From positions 15,869,096 through 15,933,095 of the forward strand of contig OX459104.1 in the NCBI GenBank assembly GCA_949775045.1: DNA of 64,000 nt. Direction: 5' to 3'. The first letter of the stretch is position 1; every line of letters begins with the position of its first letter. The position numbers and the translations under genes are program-made. This DNA is from Metridium senile (lineage: Eukaryota > Cnidaria > Anthozoa > Actiniaria > Metridiidae). This document shows positions 10,930 to 20,303 of the stretch, in pieces. The notes beneath the pieces were generated by a model. The model was not told the DNA's origin and did not search any database. It saw nothing but the letters and a program-made list of their open reading frames with translations.

Positions 10930-11031
10930 ATGGCTACGAATTGGATCCACCACAAATGTAAGTCAGGCCAAACTCTGTTTATCTACAACAAGGTAACAGG
11001 CAAACACAAGTGGCCAGCTGGTTTGAACAAT
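10930..11031 (+). CDS. Zinc-finger gene exon 2: start codon and WW-like module
   Basis: Encodes 34 residues starting MATNWIHHKC, with SGQTLFIYNKVTGKHKWP carrying the Trp...Tyr-Asn...Thr...Trp-Pro spacing of a WW domain; WW domains bind proline-rich peptides. It lies between a TTTTCAG acceptor (ends 10923) and GTAAGT donor (11032), phase 0. A near-identical exon is at 15320-15427. Too short for a confident fold; the WW call is a motif reading. Confidence 0.75.
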
Positions 11032-14000
11032 GTAAGTTTTATTAGATTAAAAACACTCTTTTGTTCTTCTTAATAGCTTGTATTTTTGCGCATATTATAT
11101 TTATTAAAAGCACATCAATAATTGAGAAATTGCGGTTTCAAGGTGGTTTACAGCAATGTTCTGTATTTGGTGGTTTTAGTTCCAAACGCAATAATTGTCA
11201 ATGTATTTTTAGATAATCTAGATGTTATTCTGTAACATAGATTGTTATTAGTAACTTAGCTTCATGTGTAATGAACCCTCTAAGGGGCTGTTTATATGAA
11301 GGAGAGTTGTCCCTGCCAGCTGGAATAACTCTATTGTTTTGAATTCCCCAGGGAACACAAAACAATAGAGTTATCGGGGCTAGCAGGGACAACTCGCCTT
11401 CATATAAATAAACAGCCCTTAAGATAGGCTTTTAATACCACAATTATTGTTGTGACTAGCCAGTAGTTGTAAACAGGAAATACATTTGTACACAATAATA
11501 TAAAAGGATTTTCAAATAACTCGGGGTCAGATTGTCTCCCCACAGCCATTCTTAGTGCCATCTCATAAGAAGCATTGCGTGACATGTTGTCAGGTTGCAT
11601 GACAACACTAAAAACAGCTGCAGGGGAGACTAAGTCACACTGCACATTTGTAGCTTGTACGCGGCTAAAACTATTTCTCTTCCATCCATCTGTGATTGCA
11701 AGGACTGTTTCTAGATGCCTGGTACTCCTTTAAAGATTCCAAGTCGCATTTGCGTATTTGATTATATACCTATGTTAATTTGCACCTAATAAGTAATAAA
11801 TTATTATTAATTATTAATTATGGAAATGATTGTATCAGGTTTCCAGAAACACATGTATCTTCACTAAGAGATTTTAGTGTGTGGGCACATGATTTGAACA
11901 ACCAGAATATGTGAATGAAACACCAACAAATGGTTGTCCCTGGCACTTGATAACCCCCTTTGTGATATGTCATGCAGTGCCATGCGCAAAGGAGGTGGTC
12001 AGGCATTTGGGATAAATTAATATCACCATCAAACTATGCAATGATGAAGATCTGTGGTTACGGTTTTAATCCAGGGGTTTTTGAAAACGACCACTAAAAG
12101 GTACGCACAACTAAAAATAACTGATAAAGCCTTTTGATTTCAACCCCTAAAATTAAGGGCTGTGCAATGTTCTAATTGCCAGCCAAGCTTACTTTTAGCA
12201 ACAAAGCAGGATTCAGGTTACATAACTGATTTTTGAGCCAGAACCCTAAAAGTATGCACAGGAAATATTTTAACTCTAAAAGGTATGCCAATCACCCCGA
12301 CCACTTGGACAAAGGGAGTACACCCCCCTCCCCTGCCCCCCGGGTTTAAAACTGTTACCACAGATCTTCATAATTATACTGTGAGTGGGGGATATATAGA
12401 GGATATTACATGGGCGCGCGGAGATATGAATTTTATCTTCGAGTGTTGATAAGATATCCAACGAGTGAGCGCAGGGAATGAGTGGGATAAAATTCATATC
12501 TCTAAGCGCACATGTAATGTTCTGTTTATTATATAACAGATTGAAGAAATAAAAAAATAGTTTGAAAGTTGATTGGTTGAGAGTGATATCACACATGTGC
12601 GATATCAATGATATCTTCATGACTAGGATAGGCTTTTTATCTAGTTGATATCACTCGGTATACCACTATATGTTATATAATAATAATTTATATTAATGCA
12701 TGACACTGCATGACACAACATTTTTGTATTTTAAAGTCAGTGTTTTTTATCCATGGTTACCTAGAGAAAACAAATTATAGGTTCATACATTTTTTCACAA
12801 ATTTTTAAACAATTGAATTGAGTGAGAAATACTACATTAAAAAGAAAAACAAAATACAAAGAAAATTTACACAACTAGATGTCATCCAAAGGTTAAGAAT
12901 GACACCAAATACATTTAACAACAACACAGGACTGAACTATGGTCAAATTTATTTCAACAATAACTACAAATTTTTACAATCATTTTGTCTCTTATATCAC
13001 AGGGACCCCTAGTCAATCAATAATTATGAATAAAATAGATGAAAAACGCGCGCGAATGCGATTGTTCGTCGCTTGGGCTTCCTGTGTCGACTACTGCTCG
13101 TGATATCTGTTGGGCTTCCTGTGGCCGCCGTTGCTTGGTTATTTGTCCACCCCTTGTGATAATATATATCACATATTACTAAACTAGAGAGATTTGCCGA
13201 CAAAAGCTATGCGAGAAAATTTTTTTGAATTTTGCCATTCGTCAGCCATTCGTCACCAAGCAACGGCGGCCACAGGAAGCCCAACAGATATCACGAGCAG
13301 TAGTCGACACAGGAAGCCCAAGCGACGAACAATTGCATGTGCGCGCGTTTTTCATCTATTTTATTCATAATTATTGATTGATTAGGGGTCCCTGTGCTTA
13401 TATTAACTGTTAAAATGGTTTGTTTGGGCTGCCTGTGTTTAAGTTTACATCATAAGTGTCATTAAGTAGAGATGTGTAAATAAATTGATAATTCGATTGC
13501 TCGATATTAATCGATAATTGTTGAATCTAATCGATAATAATTACAGCGCAAAGCCCAAAAGTATGACCGGCGATAATTTATTCATATTTTCTCTACATCT
13601 TTTCAATCAACTACTCTAGATTAAATGCCAACATTTCTCACTGTGAATCAAAAGACAAGAATGATGTCATTCTTCAGATGAATTTTGAGGTAAAATAGCT
13701 AGAATGAAGTCCATTTGAATCCAAAGCAGCTACAGACAAACATGTCAAAAGAATGTGAATAAATTATCTGCGTTCACACTTTTGGGCTTTGCGCTGTAAT
13801 CGATATATATTTCTAACGGTGTCTTTGCTGGACTTTATTTCATGTTAAACACGTTTTCATTTACTATCGATTTTCATGCCAGAAAATGGGTGATTATCGA
13901 TTTTCATTGATTATCGATATTAATAACCTAAATAAATCGATTAATATCGATTTATCGATTAGCTTTCCGATGATGGAGTGAAAAGCTTACATATTTCATT

Positions 14001-17000
14001 ATATTACCTATCGTTTATATCAAACACCGATGCAGCCTATACTAGTTTACTCGCTAGTTTCATATCGATTTATCGATTAGCTTTCCGATGATCGATTTCT
14101 ATCGATTAATTACTCCGTGTGTTGATAGCAAATATTTTTAATCTCAGGGTTTACCAAATGACAGTGTTATACCGGGGGAGACTATAATGTACAAAGAATA
14201 TTGCAGTGCCTTAACACAGACAGATGACAATGGCTGTGACAATGGCTGTACTTCCATGTACATCAATAAAGATCCATCTGATGTTTCCTGTAGCTCATCA
14301 ACTCAATCACAACCAAGTGTTTCAGCTAGTGATGAAGAAGGTTCAAATCCATGTAATTTAAGTTCCATCTCTGAAGAAACACCTGATTGGCCAGTTCTTT
14401 CAGTTGATAATGAATCGTCTGTTAAGGTAACTGATGATGGGGCAAACTGAAGCCATTTTGAAGCAAAACTCAGTCGGCCAGTGCGGATCTAGGGGTGGTG
14501 AATAGGGTGGCTAGCCACCCCCCATTTTTGCTCTCTTTTCTGCTTTCTATTGTGTTTATTTGATGAGTAACATATGAACAATGCACAAATACCAAAATAT
14601 ACGCTTCACCCCCTAAAATAATCTTAGATCCGCCACTGCCGGCACTTTTAATTAACTTTCAACTTATGCTTATTAATTTGGATTGCATCCCTAGATTTAC
14701 GTGACATTTGAACGAGAAGTTTTAAAGTTCGATCGAATAATGAAGCTTGTGTTCCAGCGCGTCTTTTTCTAGCTTGATCTTCAAACTCGTTATGTACGTT
14801 TGAGCCGTTCGCGATAAATTAGGTGCCCGATGAGCATATGAGCATTTATAGACCATTTTAATAAGTTCCGAAGTGTCGTGTTTTCCGCGCTTGACGTCAT
14901 AATATGATAGAAATTGAAAAGAATAAATTTGACGTCAAGCGCGGAAAACACAACACTTTGGGACTTATTAAAAGGGTCTATACAAGTAATTCATACACTG
15001 AATCAGAATCGTTTATTAAACTAATTATAATAGACATTCGCTAATTAGTTTTTTTAGCAGTATTTATTAAACTTACAGTGCTACTAATTCAATCGGGGCC
15101 GCCCCGAATTTATTAGCCGATCACGTTTGAGCTTAAGAACAAAAGAACCAGACACAGACGATCCGTCAAGTCAATTCGCGCCTATAATTTGATTGGCTGA
15201 TAAGGAGAAAAAGTAGATATCTTTTGTTCTTAAGCTCAAACGTGATTGGCTAATAAACTCGAGGTGGCCCCGGTTGAAATAGCAGCACTGTAATTCACAT
15301 CTTAATACTGCCTTTTTAGCTCGAAATAGCTACGAATTGGATCCACCACAAATGTAAGTCAGGCCAAACTCTGTTTATCTACAACAAGGTAACAGGCGAA
15401 CACAAGTGGCCAGCTGGTTTGAACAATGTAAGTTTAATTAAGGTTACTGTTAACCTTTTAGCCGAAATTTTGGCTAATTGTTTTTTCATTTAAATGCTAT
15501 AACACTTAAAACATAAACTTTTGATTATAATGATAATATTACATATATTTCCAGAGATATTAATAGTATCATAGGTAATATAATGAAATTTAACACCGTA
15601 AAAAATTGTTGACTTAACTGACGTTTCGAGCTTTTGCCCTTCGTCGGAGTAAAAAGCATTTTTTACGGTGTTACCAATTTCATTGTATTACCTATCGTTT
15701 ATATCAAACATCGACGCAGCCTATACAAGTTTACTCGCTAGTTTCCATTTAACTAAATCAATCGATTAATATCTATTTATCGATTAGCTTTCAGATGATC
15801 GATTTCTATGATCGATTAATTACTCCGTGTGTTGATAGCAAATGTTTTCAATTTCAGGGTTTACCAAGTGACAGTGTTATACCGGGTGAGACTATCATGT
15901 ACAAAGAATATTGCAGTGCCTCAACACAGACAGATGACAATGGCTGTGACAATGGCTGTACTTCTATGTACATCAATAATGATCCATCTGATGTTTCCTG
16001 TAGCTCATCAACTCAATCACAACCAAGTGTTTCAGTTAGTGATGAAGAAGGTTCAAATCCATGTAACTTAAGTACCATCTCTGAAGAAACACCTGATTGG
16101 CCAGTTCTTTCAGTTGATAATGAGGATGGTTACAGCATTTCAGAAGCAACATCTCGACAACAGCTAGATGTTTCAGTTGATAGTGAATCTGAATTAGATG
16201 ATGTTCAGGATGACGATCCACATCATGTTTCTAATCTCTCAGAACCAGCTCCTAAACGGCAACGATATGTTGCAGATCAAGGTACAGATTCACATCATGT
16301 TTCCAACACCTCAAAAGCTTCCCATCAACCACTGCAAGCTAAAGATCTAATTGTTGTATCTGATGAAGAGGAGGAAGAAGAACCAGACCAAAACATCGAT
16401 GAAATCTCTACAATGTTAAACGTTTTGGAGAATTTAGACGAACCCGATGGAAATTACCAAGACAATCCGGAAGAAACAGATGTGTCTATAGATGACGACC
16501 AAAATGAGGAAAGCGATGAAAGTGAACCAGAAATGAGAAAGGAAGCTAATGAAAATGCTAAAAAACGAAAGAAGCAATGCCACAGTTGTTCATATTGCGA
16601 GAAGAAGTTTGGGAGTAAGTTTAACCTTAATGAACATCTACGAAAACACACCGGAGAGAAGCCCTTTGAATGCGATCAATGCAAGAAACACTTCAAGTAC
16701 AAGAAAACACTAAAAGTTCATATGAGAACACACACTGGAGAAAAACCCTTTAAATGTCCTTTTTGTGAAAAAGCATTTAAACAACAAGGTCATCTTGAAT
16801 TGCACCTTCGAAAACACACCGGAGAAAAGCCTCAGTTTGAATGTCCCATATGTAAGAAAAACCTTTCATCGAAGTCTTTTCTGAAAGTTCATATGAACAT
16901 ACACAAAGGTTTGAAGCCTTTTGCATGCCCTCATTGTAATAAAGAGTTTACACAAAAGAGTGGCTTAACTAGACATCTTAGAACACATACTGGAGAGAAG

Positions 17001-18074
17001 CCCTACGAATGTTCTCATTGCACCAAAACCTTTACGCATAAGACTAGCTTGGATATCCATATTCGAAGACACACTGGAGAGAAACCTTTCGAGTGCACTT
17101 TGTGTGAGAAGAAATTTTCATGCAGCCAGTACTTGTCACTTCACATGCCAGTTCATACTGGAGAGAAGCGATATGAATGCACTGAGTGTGGGAGAAGATT
17201 TGCGCGTCCAGAGGCTCATCGAAGTCACATGAAAATTCACGAGGGGAAAAAGGAGTATGAATGCTCTTATTGTAAGAAGAGATTTACACAAAGATCTTCT
17301 AGAAATACACACCTTAAAACACATACTGGAGAGAAGCGCTTTGAATGCTCACTTTGTGATAAGAAGTGTACTACAAAGGGTAATTTGAAAGAACATCTCA
17401 AGAAACACACTGGCGAAAAACTATTTGAATGTTCGTATTGCAAGAAAATGTTCACAAATGGTAGCAGTTTAAAGGTACATGTTCGACTACATACTGGGGA
17501 GACTCCATACGAATGCTCTTACTGTGAAGACAAGTTTCGTTCTGTAGGATCTTTAAATAGACATATCCTAAAACACACGGGCGAGAAACCGTATCAATGT
17601 TCTCACTGTGAAAAGCGTTTCGTACTCAAGATTGTTTTAATTGAACATGAACGAGTTCACACAGGCGAAAACCCATTTGCATGCACATTTTCACGTCCAA
17701 AGCTTTTGGAAGTTCATCTTAGAACACATACTGGTGAACGACCTTATGGATGTTCTTACTGTAAGAAAACGTTTGCGCAGAGAACTACTCTAACCGTTCA
17801 TGAAAGAAGACATACTGGAGAGAAACCCTTTGGATGTACACATTGTGAAAAGAAATTTGCAAAGAAGGACTCACTAAATGTTCATGTTAGAACACATACT
17901 GGAGAAAGGCCTTACGAGTGCACTTACTGTGAGAGCAAGTTTACTCAAAGAGGACATTTAAATGATCATATAAGAATACATACTGGAGAGATGCTCAAAT
18001 GTAAACATTGTGGTGAAGAATATTTAGACAGGAAGAAGTTGGGCAAGCATGTGAAGACACATGGGACGAAATAG
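10930..18074 (+). CDS. C2H2 zinc-finger gene with duplicated WW-like and acidic exons
   Basis: Predicted nuclear DNA-binding regulator. Proposed coding exons: 10930-11031, 14148-14426, 15320-15427 and 15858-18074. All junctions are phase 0, giving about 901 residues. A shorter form joining exon 10930-11031 directly to 15858-18074 would have 772 residues. The N-terminus holds one or two WW-like modules (Trp, YN, Thr, WP), then Ser/Asp/Glu-rich acidic sequence, a KKRKK basic patch and 18 C2H2 fingers with TGEKP linkers. Introns carry different MITEs in the two halves, so the duplication is not recent. Which splice form is used cannot be told from DNA. The orthologue is not recognised, so no symbol is given. 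Confidence 0.7.
11284..11419. mobile_element. 136-bp MITE with TAA target duplication
   Basis: Arms of about 45 bp (RGGGCTGTTTATATGAAGG...) with TAA on both sides (11281-11283 and 11420-11422). A 3-bp TWA duplication is typical of PIF/Harbinger-type movers. Absent from the second copy of this intron. Confidence 0.8.
12403..12620. mobile_element. Foldback element (ATTACATG...CATGTAAT ends)
   Basis: Inverted ATATTACATGGGCGCGCGGAG / AAGCGCACATGTAATGTT with TTATCTTCGAGTG inside. Related sequences are at about 53680-53900 and 56681-57003, which share GATAAAATC, TTTATTATATAA and TTTTTCGC words. Confidence 0.55.
12998..13396. mobile_element. 399-bp foldback element with ~140-bp arms
   Basis: Ends CACAGGGACCCCTA ... 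TAGGGGTCCCTGTG. Arms are near-perfect through AATAAAATAGATGAAAAACG and CAACGGCGGCCACAGGAAGC. The unpaired core (about 13151-13247) is the part conserved at 9969-10065. The GGGCTTCCTGTG word also recurs at about 24528-24541. Confidence 0.85.
13543..13797. mobile_element. 255-bp MITE, ACAGCGCAAAGCCCAAAAGT ends
   Basis: 20-bp near-perfect TIRs, inserted into TCGATTAAT-rich sequence. Not present in the sister intron at 15428-15857. Confidence 0.8.
14148..14450 (+). CDS. Zinc-finger gene exon 3, first (truncated) copy
   Basis: After a CTCAG acceptor the frame runs GLPNDSVIPGETIMYKEYC and on through Ser/Asp-rich sequence, closely matching the start of the 15858 exon. At about 14411 the match stops and the sequence becomes the end of exon 1 (ATCGTCTGTTAAGGTAACT). 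If unspliced, it runs to a TGA ending 14450. If the inherited donor AAG|GTAACT at 14426/14427 is used, it leaves in phase 0 and joins exon 15320-15427 in frame. The +5 C makes that donor weaker than the original GTAAGT. Confidence 0.7.
   Translation, partial: GLPNDSVIPGETIMYKEYCSALTQTDDNGCDNGCTSMYINKDPSDVSCSSSTQSQPSVSASDEEGSNPCNLSSISEETPDWPVLSVDNESSVKVTDDGAN
14479..14638. mobile_element. 160-bp hAT-like MITE
   Basis: Ends CAGTGCGGATCTAGGGG ... CTTAGATCCGCCACTG resemble the CAGTGGCGGATC ends common in hAT MITEs. It splits the CAGTCGGC|ACTT site that is intact in the sister copy at about 10600. Confidence 0.75.
14849..14982. mobile_element. 134-bp MITE
   Basis: Inverted arms TATAGACCNTTTTAATAAGT and TTTTCCGCGCTTGACGTCA around a short centre. 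Confidence 0.8.
15075..15291. mobile_element. 217-bp MITE, ACAGTGCTRCTAATTCAA ends
   Basis: A second copy at 35438-35655 shares ends and body (AAGAACAAAAGAACCA, GACGATCCGTCAAGT, ATTTGATTGGCTGATAAGGAG). TA lies next to both ends in both copies. Confidence 0.85.
15320..15427 (+). CDS. Zinc-finger gene exon 2', second WW-like module, ATG lost
   Basis: Same as 10924-11031 except that the start codon reads ATA (15326-15328) and one Lys is Glu (GEHKWP). Acceptor CTTTTTAG and donor GTAAGT are intact. Read from the acceptor, the six former 5' UTR bases plus ATA give Leu-Glu-Ile, so the exon is open in phase 0. It can serve as an internal exon but not as a first coding exon. Confidence 0.75.
15858..18074 (+). 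CDS. Zinc-finger gene main exon: acidic region and 18 C2H2 fingers
   Basis: 738 codons after a TTTCAG acceptor. About the first 220 residues are Ser/Asp/Glu-rich, including a DEEEEEE run, then KKRKK, then fingers from about 16579 to 18060. Most follow C-x2-C-x12-H-x3-H with TGEKP/F linkers. Finger 14 (about 17680-17730) has lost its second Cys and about five residues (FACTFSRPKLLEVH), so it probably cannot bind zinc. Finger 4 follows an odd KPQF linker, and finger 9 an EGKKEYE linker. Poly-zinc-finger proteins normally bind DNA; the target is unknown. An upstream Met in the intron frame (15795) is not supported because the acceptor lies between it and the conserved coding. Confidence 0.92.
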   Translation, partial: GLPSDSVIPGETIMYKEYCSASTQTDDNGCDNGCTSMYINNDPSDVSCSSSTQSQPSVSVSDEEGSNPCNLSTISEETPDWPVLSVDNEDGYSISEATSRQQLDVSVDSESELDDVQDDDPHHVSNLSEPAPKRQRYVADQGTDSHHVSNTSKASHQPLQAKDLIVVSDEEEEEEPDQNIDEISTMLNVLENLDEPDGNYQDNPEETDVSIDDDQNEESDESEPEMRKEANENAKKRKKQCHSCSYCEKKFGSKFNLNEHLRKHTGEKPFECDQCKKHFKYKKTLKVHMRTHTGEKPFKCPFCEKAFKQQGHLELHLRKHTGEKPQFECPICKKNLSSKSFLKVHMNIHKGLKPFACPHCNKEFTQKSGLTRHLRTHTGEKPYECSHCTKTFTHKTSLDIHIRRHTGEKPFECTLCEKKFSCSQYLSLHMPVHTGEKRYECTECGRRFARPEAHRSHMKIHEGKKEYECSYCKKRFTQRSSRNTHLKTHTGEKRFECSLCDKKCTTKGNLKEHLKKHTGEKLFECSYCKKMFTNGSSLKVHVRLHTGETPYECSYCEDKFRSVGSLNRHILKHTGEKPYQCSHCEKRFVLKIVLIEHERVHTGENPFACTFSRPKLLEVHLRTHTGERPYGCSYCKKTFAQRTTLTVHERRHTGEKPFGCTHCEKKFAKKDSLNVHVRTHTGERPYECTYCESKFTQRGHLNDHIRIHTGEMLKCKHCGEEYLDRKKLGKHVKTHGTK

Positions 18075-18103
18075 TGCTTTGTAGTAGGATATCCAAGGCT
18101 CCT

Positions 18104-18492
18104 GTTAAAGTGCACCTGACGCCTTTCATGATATTTTGCGAATCTGTTGTACATGAGGTGTATAATAAGTGTACTTAATTTTTCTTGATGTCGACCTCTC
18201 CTTTCTGAGATATAAACATTTGAAATCTGAAAATGCAAATGAAGTGACGTAATCCCAGGCCTCATTACATATACAAAAATTCTCTGGAAATAATTATAGC
18301 AATTTTTTAAAGCTCTTTGAAACACAACTTTGACAAATTCCTGGGATGACACCTCATTTGCATTTTCAGATTTCAAATGTTCATATCTCAAAAAGGAGAG
18401 GTCGACATCAAGAAATATTAAGTACACTTATTATACACCTCATGTACAACAGATTTGCAAAATATCATGAAGGGCGTCAGGTGCACTTTAAC
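18104..18492. mobile_element. 389-bp foldback just after the zinc-finger stop codon
   Basis: Arms of about 150 bp: GTTAAAGTGCACCTGACGCC ... GGCGTCAGGTGCACTTTAAC, with GAGAGGTCGACATCAAGAAA inside. It starts 30 bp past the stop, so it may lie in the 3' UTR and form a long RNA hairpin. Confidence 0.85.
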
Positions 18493-18608
18493 GTACTCTG
18501 TTTACGTTCATGTTTTATTGCTAAATCTTCGTTAGCTTGATTGCAAGTTTTGTGTTTTTATTTTTTATTTTCGTGCGCACCTGAGAATTTTTTCATTGCT
18601 AATCGGCG

Positions 18609-18878
18609 TAGAGCGAAAACACTTTATCCATAAAATAGAATCAAATTGCTACTGTGGAATAGAGCACAAACACTGATCCATGAAATAGAATCAAATTGAT
18701 ACTTTAGAGTAGAGCGGAAACACTATATCCATGAATTAGAATCAAATTGCTACCGTGGAATGGAGCACAAACACTATATCCATGAAGTAGAATCAAATTG
18801 CTACTGTTGAATAGAGCGAAAACACTTTATCCATAAAATAGAATCAAATTGCTACTGTGGAATATAGAGCGAAAACAG
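18609..18878. repeat. 51-bp tandem repeat, about 5 units
   Basis: Units AGAGCGAAAACACTTTATCC + ATAAAATAGAATCAAATTGC + TACTGTGGAAT start near 18610, 18661, 18711, 18762, 18813 and 18866 (partial). The unit equals the terminal segment of the MITE at 3114-3166. Confidence 0.9.
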
Positions 18879-18929
18879 GAATTCGGCGAATTTTTCTTTG
18901 TAATTTGTACTGTACGAACTGTAATTAAA

Positions 18930-19204
18930 TACACCCTTTCCGAGAAACTTTGTCACCCGTGAAGTGAAAAGCCTACAAGCTAGTAGCGCAGGGGATTATG
19001 GATTACCTATCTACATTTTATTAGATCGCAGGGATTTCATGGCCACATTGCTAGACTTGTCAATATGTTATTGAGAAATGCCCATTTTGACTTATCAAAC
19101 AACAAGAAAGGCGTTTCGATTAGTTTCTGAACTGATCCATGATCCTTTGCGCCACTAGCTTGTGTGCTTTTCACGGGTGACAAACTTTCTCGGAAAGGGT
19201 GTAT
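18930..19204. mobile_element. 275-bp foldback element
   Basis: Ends TACACCCTTTCCGAGAAA ... TTTCTCGGAAAGGGTGTA; arms continue through TTTGTCACCCGTGAA and CTAGTAGCGCA. Confidence 0.8.
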
Positions 19205-19431
19205 GTGCACTGTGTTACACTTTTCTGCGCTGTCTTTAAACTGGAACTGCACTGCACTGCTCTAAAATATAGCAATATAAAGAAATAAATAAAATGCAAT
19301 AAAAAATTTTTTTTAAAAAGTGTGTTGTGTTTTTTTTTTTACATTCCTGTGAAGTTTCAGGCCATTTGCTTCAATATTGAGTGATTTATGGCTGTTGTTC
19401 CCCAGCGTTGTTCCCCAGCAACCGAATCGAA

Positions 19432-19567
19432 ATATGGCGACAAATTTGAATAACTATTGTTCTTGACTCACTAGCCTCTCATTCATTTGAAAACTCCATT
19501 GTAATCCGTCATGAACACGAGGCTAGTCAGTCGAGAACAATAGCAGGTCGCCATATTTAGATTCTGT
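19432..19567. mobile_element. 136-bp foldback element
   Basis: Arms GAATCNAAATATGGCGAC and CTATTGTTCT(T/C)GACT...CTAGCCTC pair around a short loop. Confidence 0.7.
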
Positions 19568-19700
19568 CTATACTTTTCGTTTAATATATTGCTAACAAAA
19601 CATACAAATGCATAGCTTGGGCTACTAGTGACAATATCTGATCATATCTTGAAAACAAATACCGCGTGACCTCCATTTATTATGTTGAAAATTTATGAAC

Positions 19701-19882
19701 AATAGACCTCTTTACCTTCCTTGTTTGTTGTCCCATTTCAGATCATGTGATGCTACCCTTGGAGATTGTTTCTTTCACATGTAAATGATATAACACGTTC
19801 ATCATTATAAAAGAACAATTCTAAAGGGAATGACACGTGGTCTGAAATGGCCAATTTGCATACGGAGGTAAAGAGGTCTATT
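19701..19882. mobile_element. 182-bp MITE, AATAGACCTCTTTACC ends
   Basis: TIRs AATAGACCTCTTTACCT ... AGGTAAAGAGGTCTATT. 19900-20300 after it holds no gene; a GACTGATGGTATCGATGTCTGACG block on the minus strand near 19985-20010 resembles the repeat-linked hairpin motifs elsewhere in the window. Confidence 0.75.
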
Positions 19883-20303
19883 ACAAAAGTTGTGTGTGTT
19901 CAAAATTTGAAAAAAAAGTTATGGTTAAATATTAAATAATACACGTATTATAGCGGAAGTCATCTAAGGTTGTCAAAACGTCAGACATCGATACCATCAG
20001 TCTTTCTCAAGACTACACCACCCCGGACGATCATGCCTCATCTACAGCGATTACACCTGGGATCAGACCATTCACTCTTAAACTTAACTTTGCATACCAC
20101 CTGCCGCATGGTCGGGTCAGTCGGCGACTATATAAACCTGCATGCTCCCCCATTAACATTATGTTAGTGAGGAGAGTGGCATGCCACTCGGCAGGACGCG
20201 AAAAACAAAACCTGTCAAAGGGTGGATGAGCTCTTCTTGAGCCAACGGCCATCATGCAGAATGCTGAGTAACGTTGACAACTGGCCTACCACTTACAGCA
20301 TAA

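Larger units (their letters stand above)
11032..14147 (+). other. Intron 2 (first copy) filled with foldback elements
   Basis: Holds a MITE at 11284-11419, an inverted repeat 12044-12374 around GAAGATCTGTGGTTACGG, a foldback 12403-12620, the large foldback 12998-13396, a MITE at 13543-13797 and one unit of the 3660-4170 repeat at 13998-14065. TCGATTAATATCGATTTATCGATTAG-type words surround the last (about 13460-14110). No exon is visible. Confidence 0.6.
14427..15319 (+). other. Duplicated intron 1 with three younger insertions
   Basis: Matches 10544-10923 in blocks (GAAGCCATTTTGAAGCAAAA, TTTAAAGTTCGATCGAAT, AAACTCGTTATG, TTAATACTGCCTTTT). It is interrupted by a hAT-like MITE at 14479-14638 and MITEs at 14849-14982 and 15075-15291, all absent from the first copy. 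Confidence 0.8.

Noticed and set aside
13064..13340. Bidirectional transcription unit suggested by mirrored sequence
   Set aside because: The mirror symmetry is the inverted arms of the foldback element; no coding or promoter signal is separate from it.
15795..15857. Met at 15795 as the start of the zinc-finger protein
   Set aside because: The 21 codons before 15858 include the polypyrimidine tract and acceptor; homology with the first copy begins exactly at the acceptor.
18609..18878. CRISPR-like array (51-bp period)
   Set aside because: Units are contiguous with no unique spacers, in a eukaryotic genome; it is a tandem repeat derived from a MITE end.
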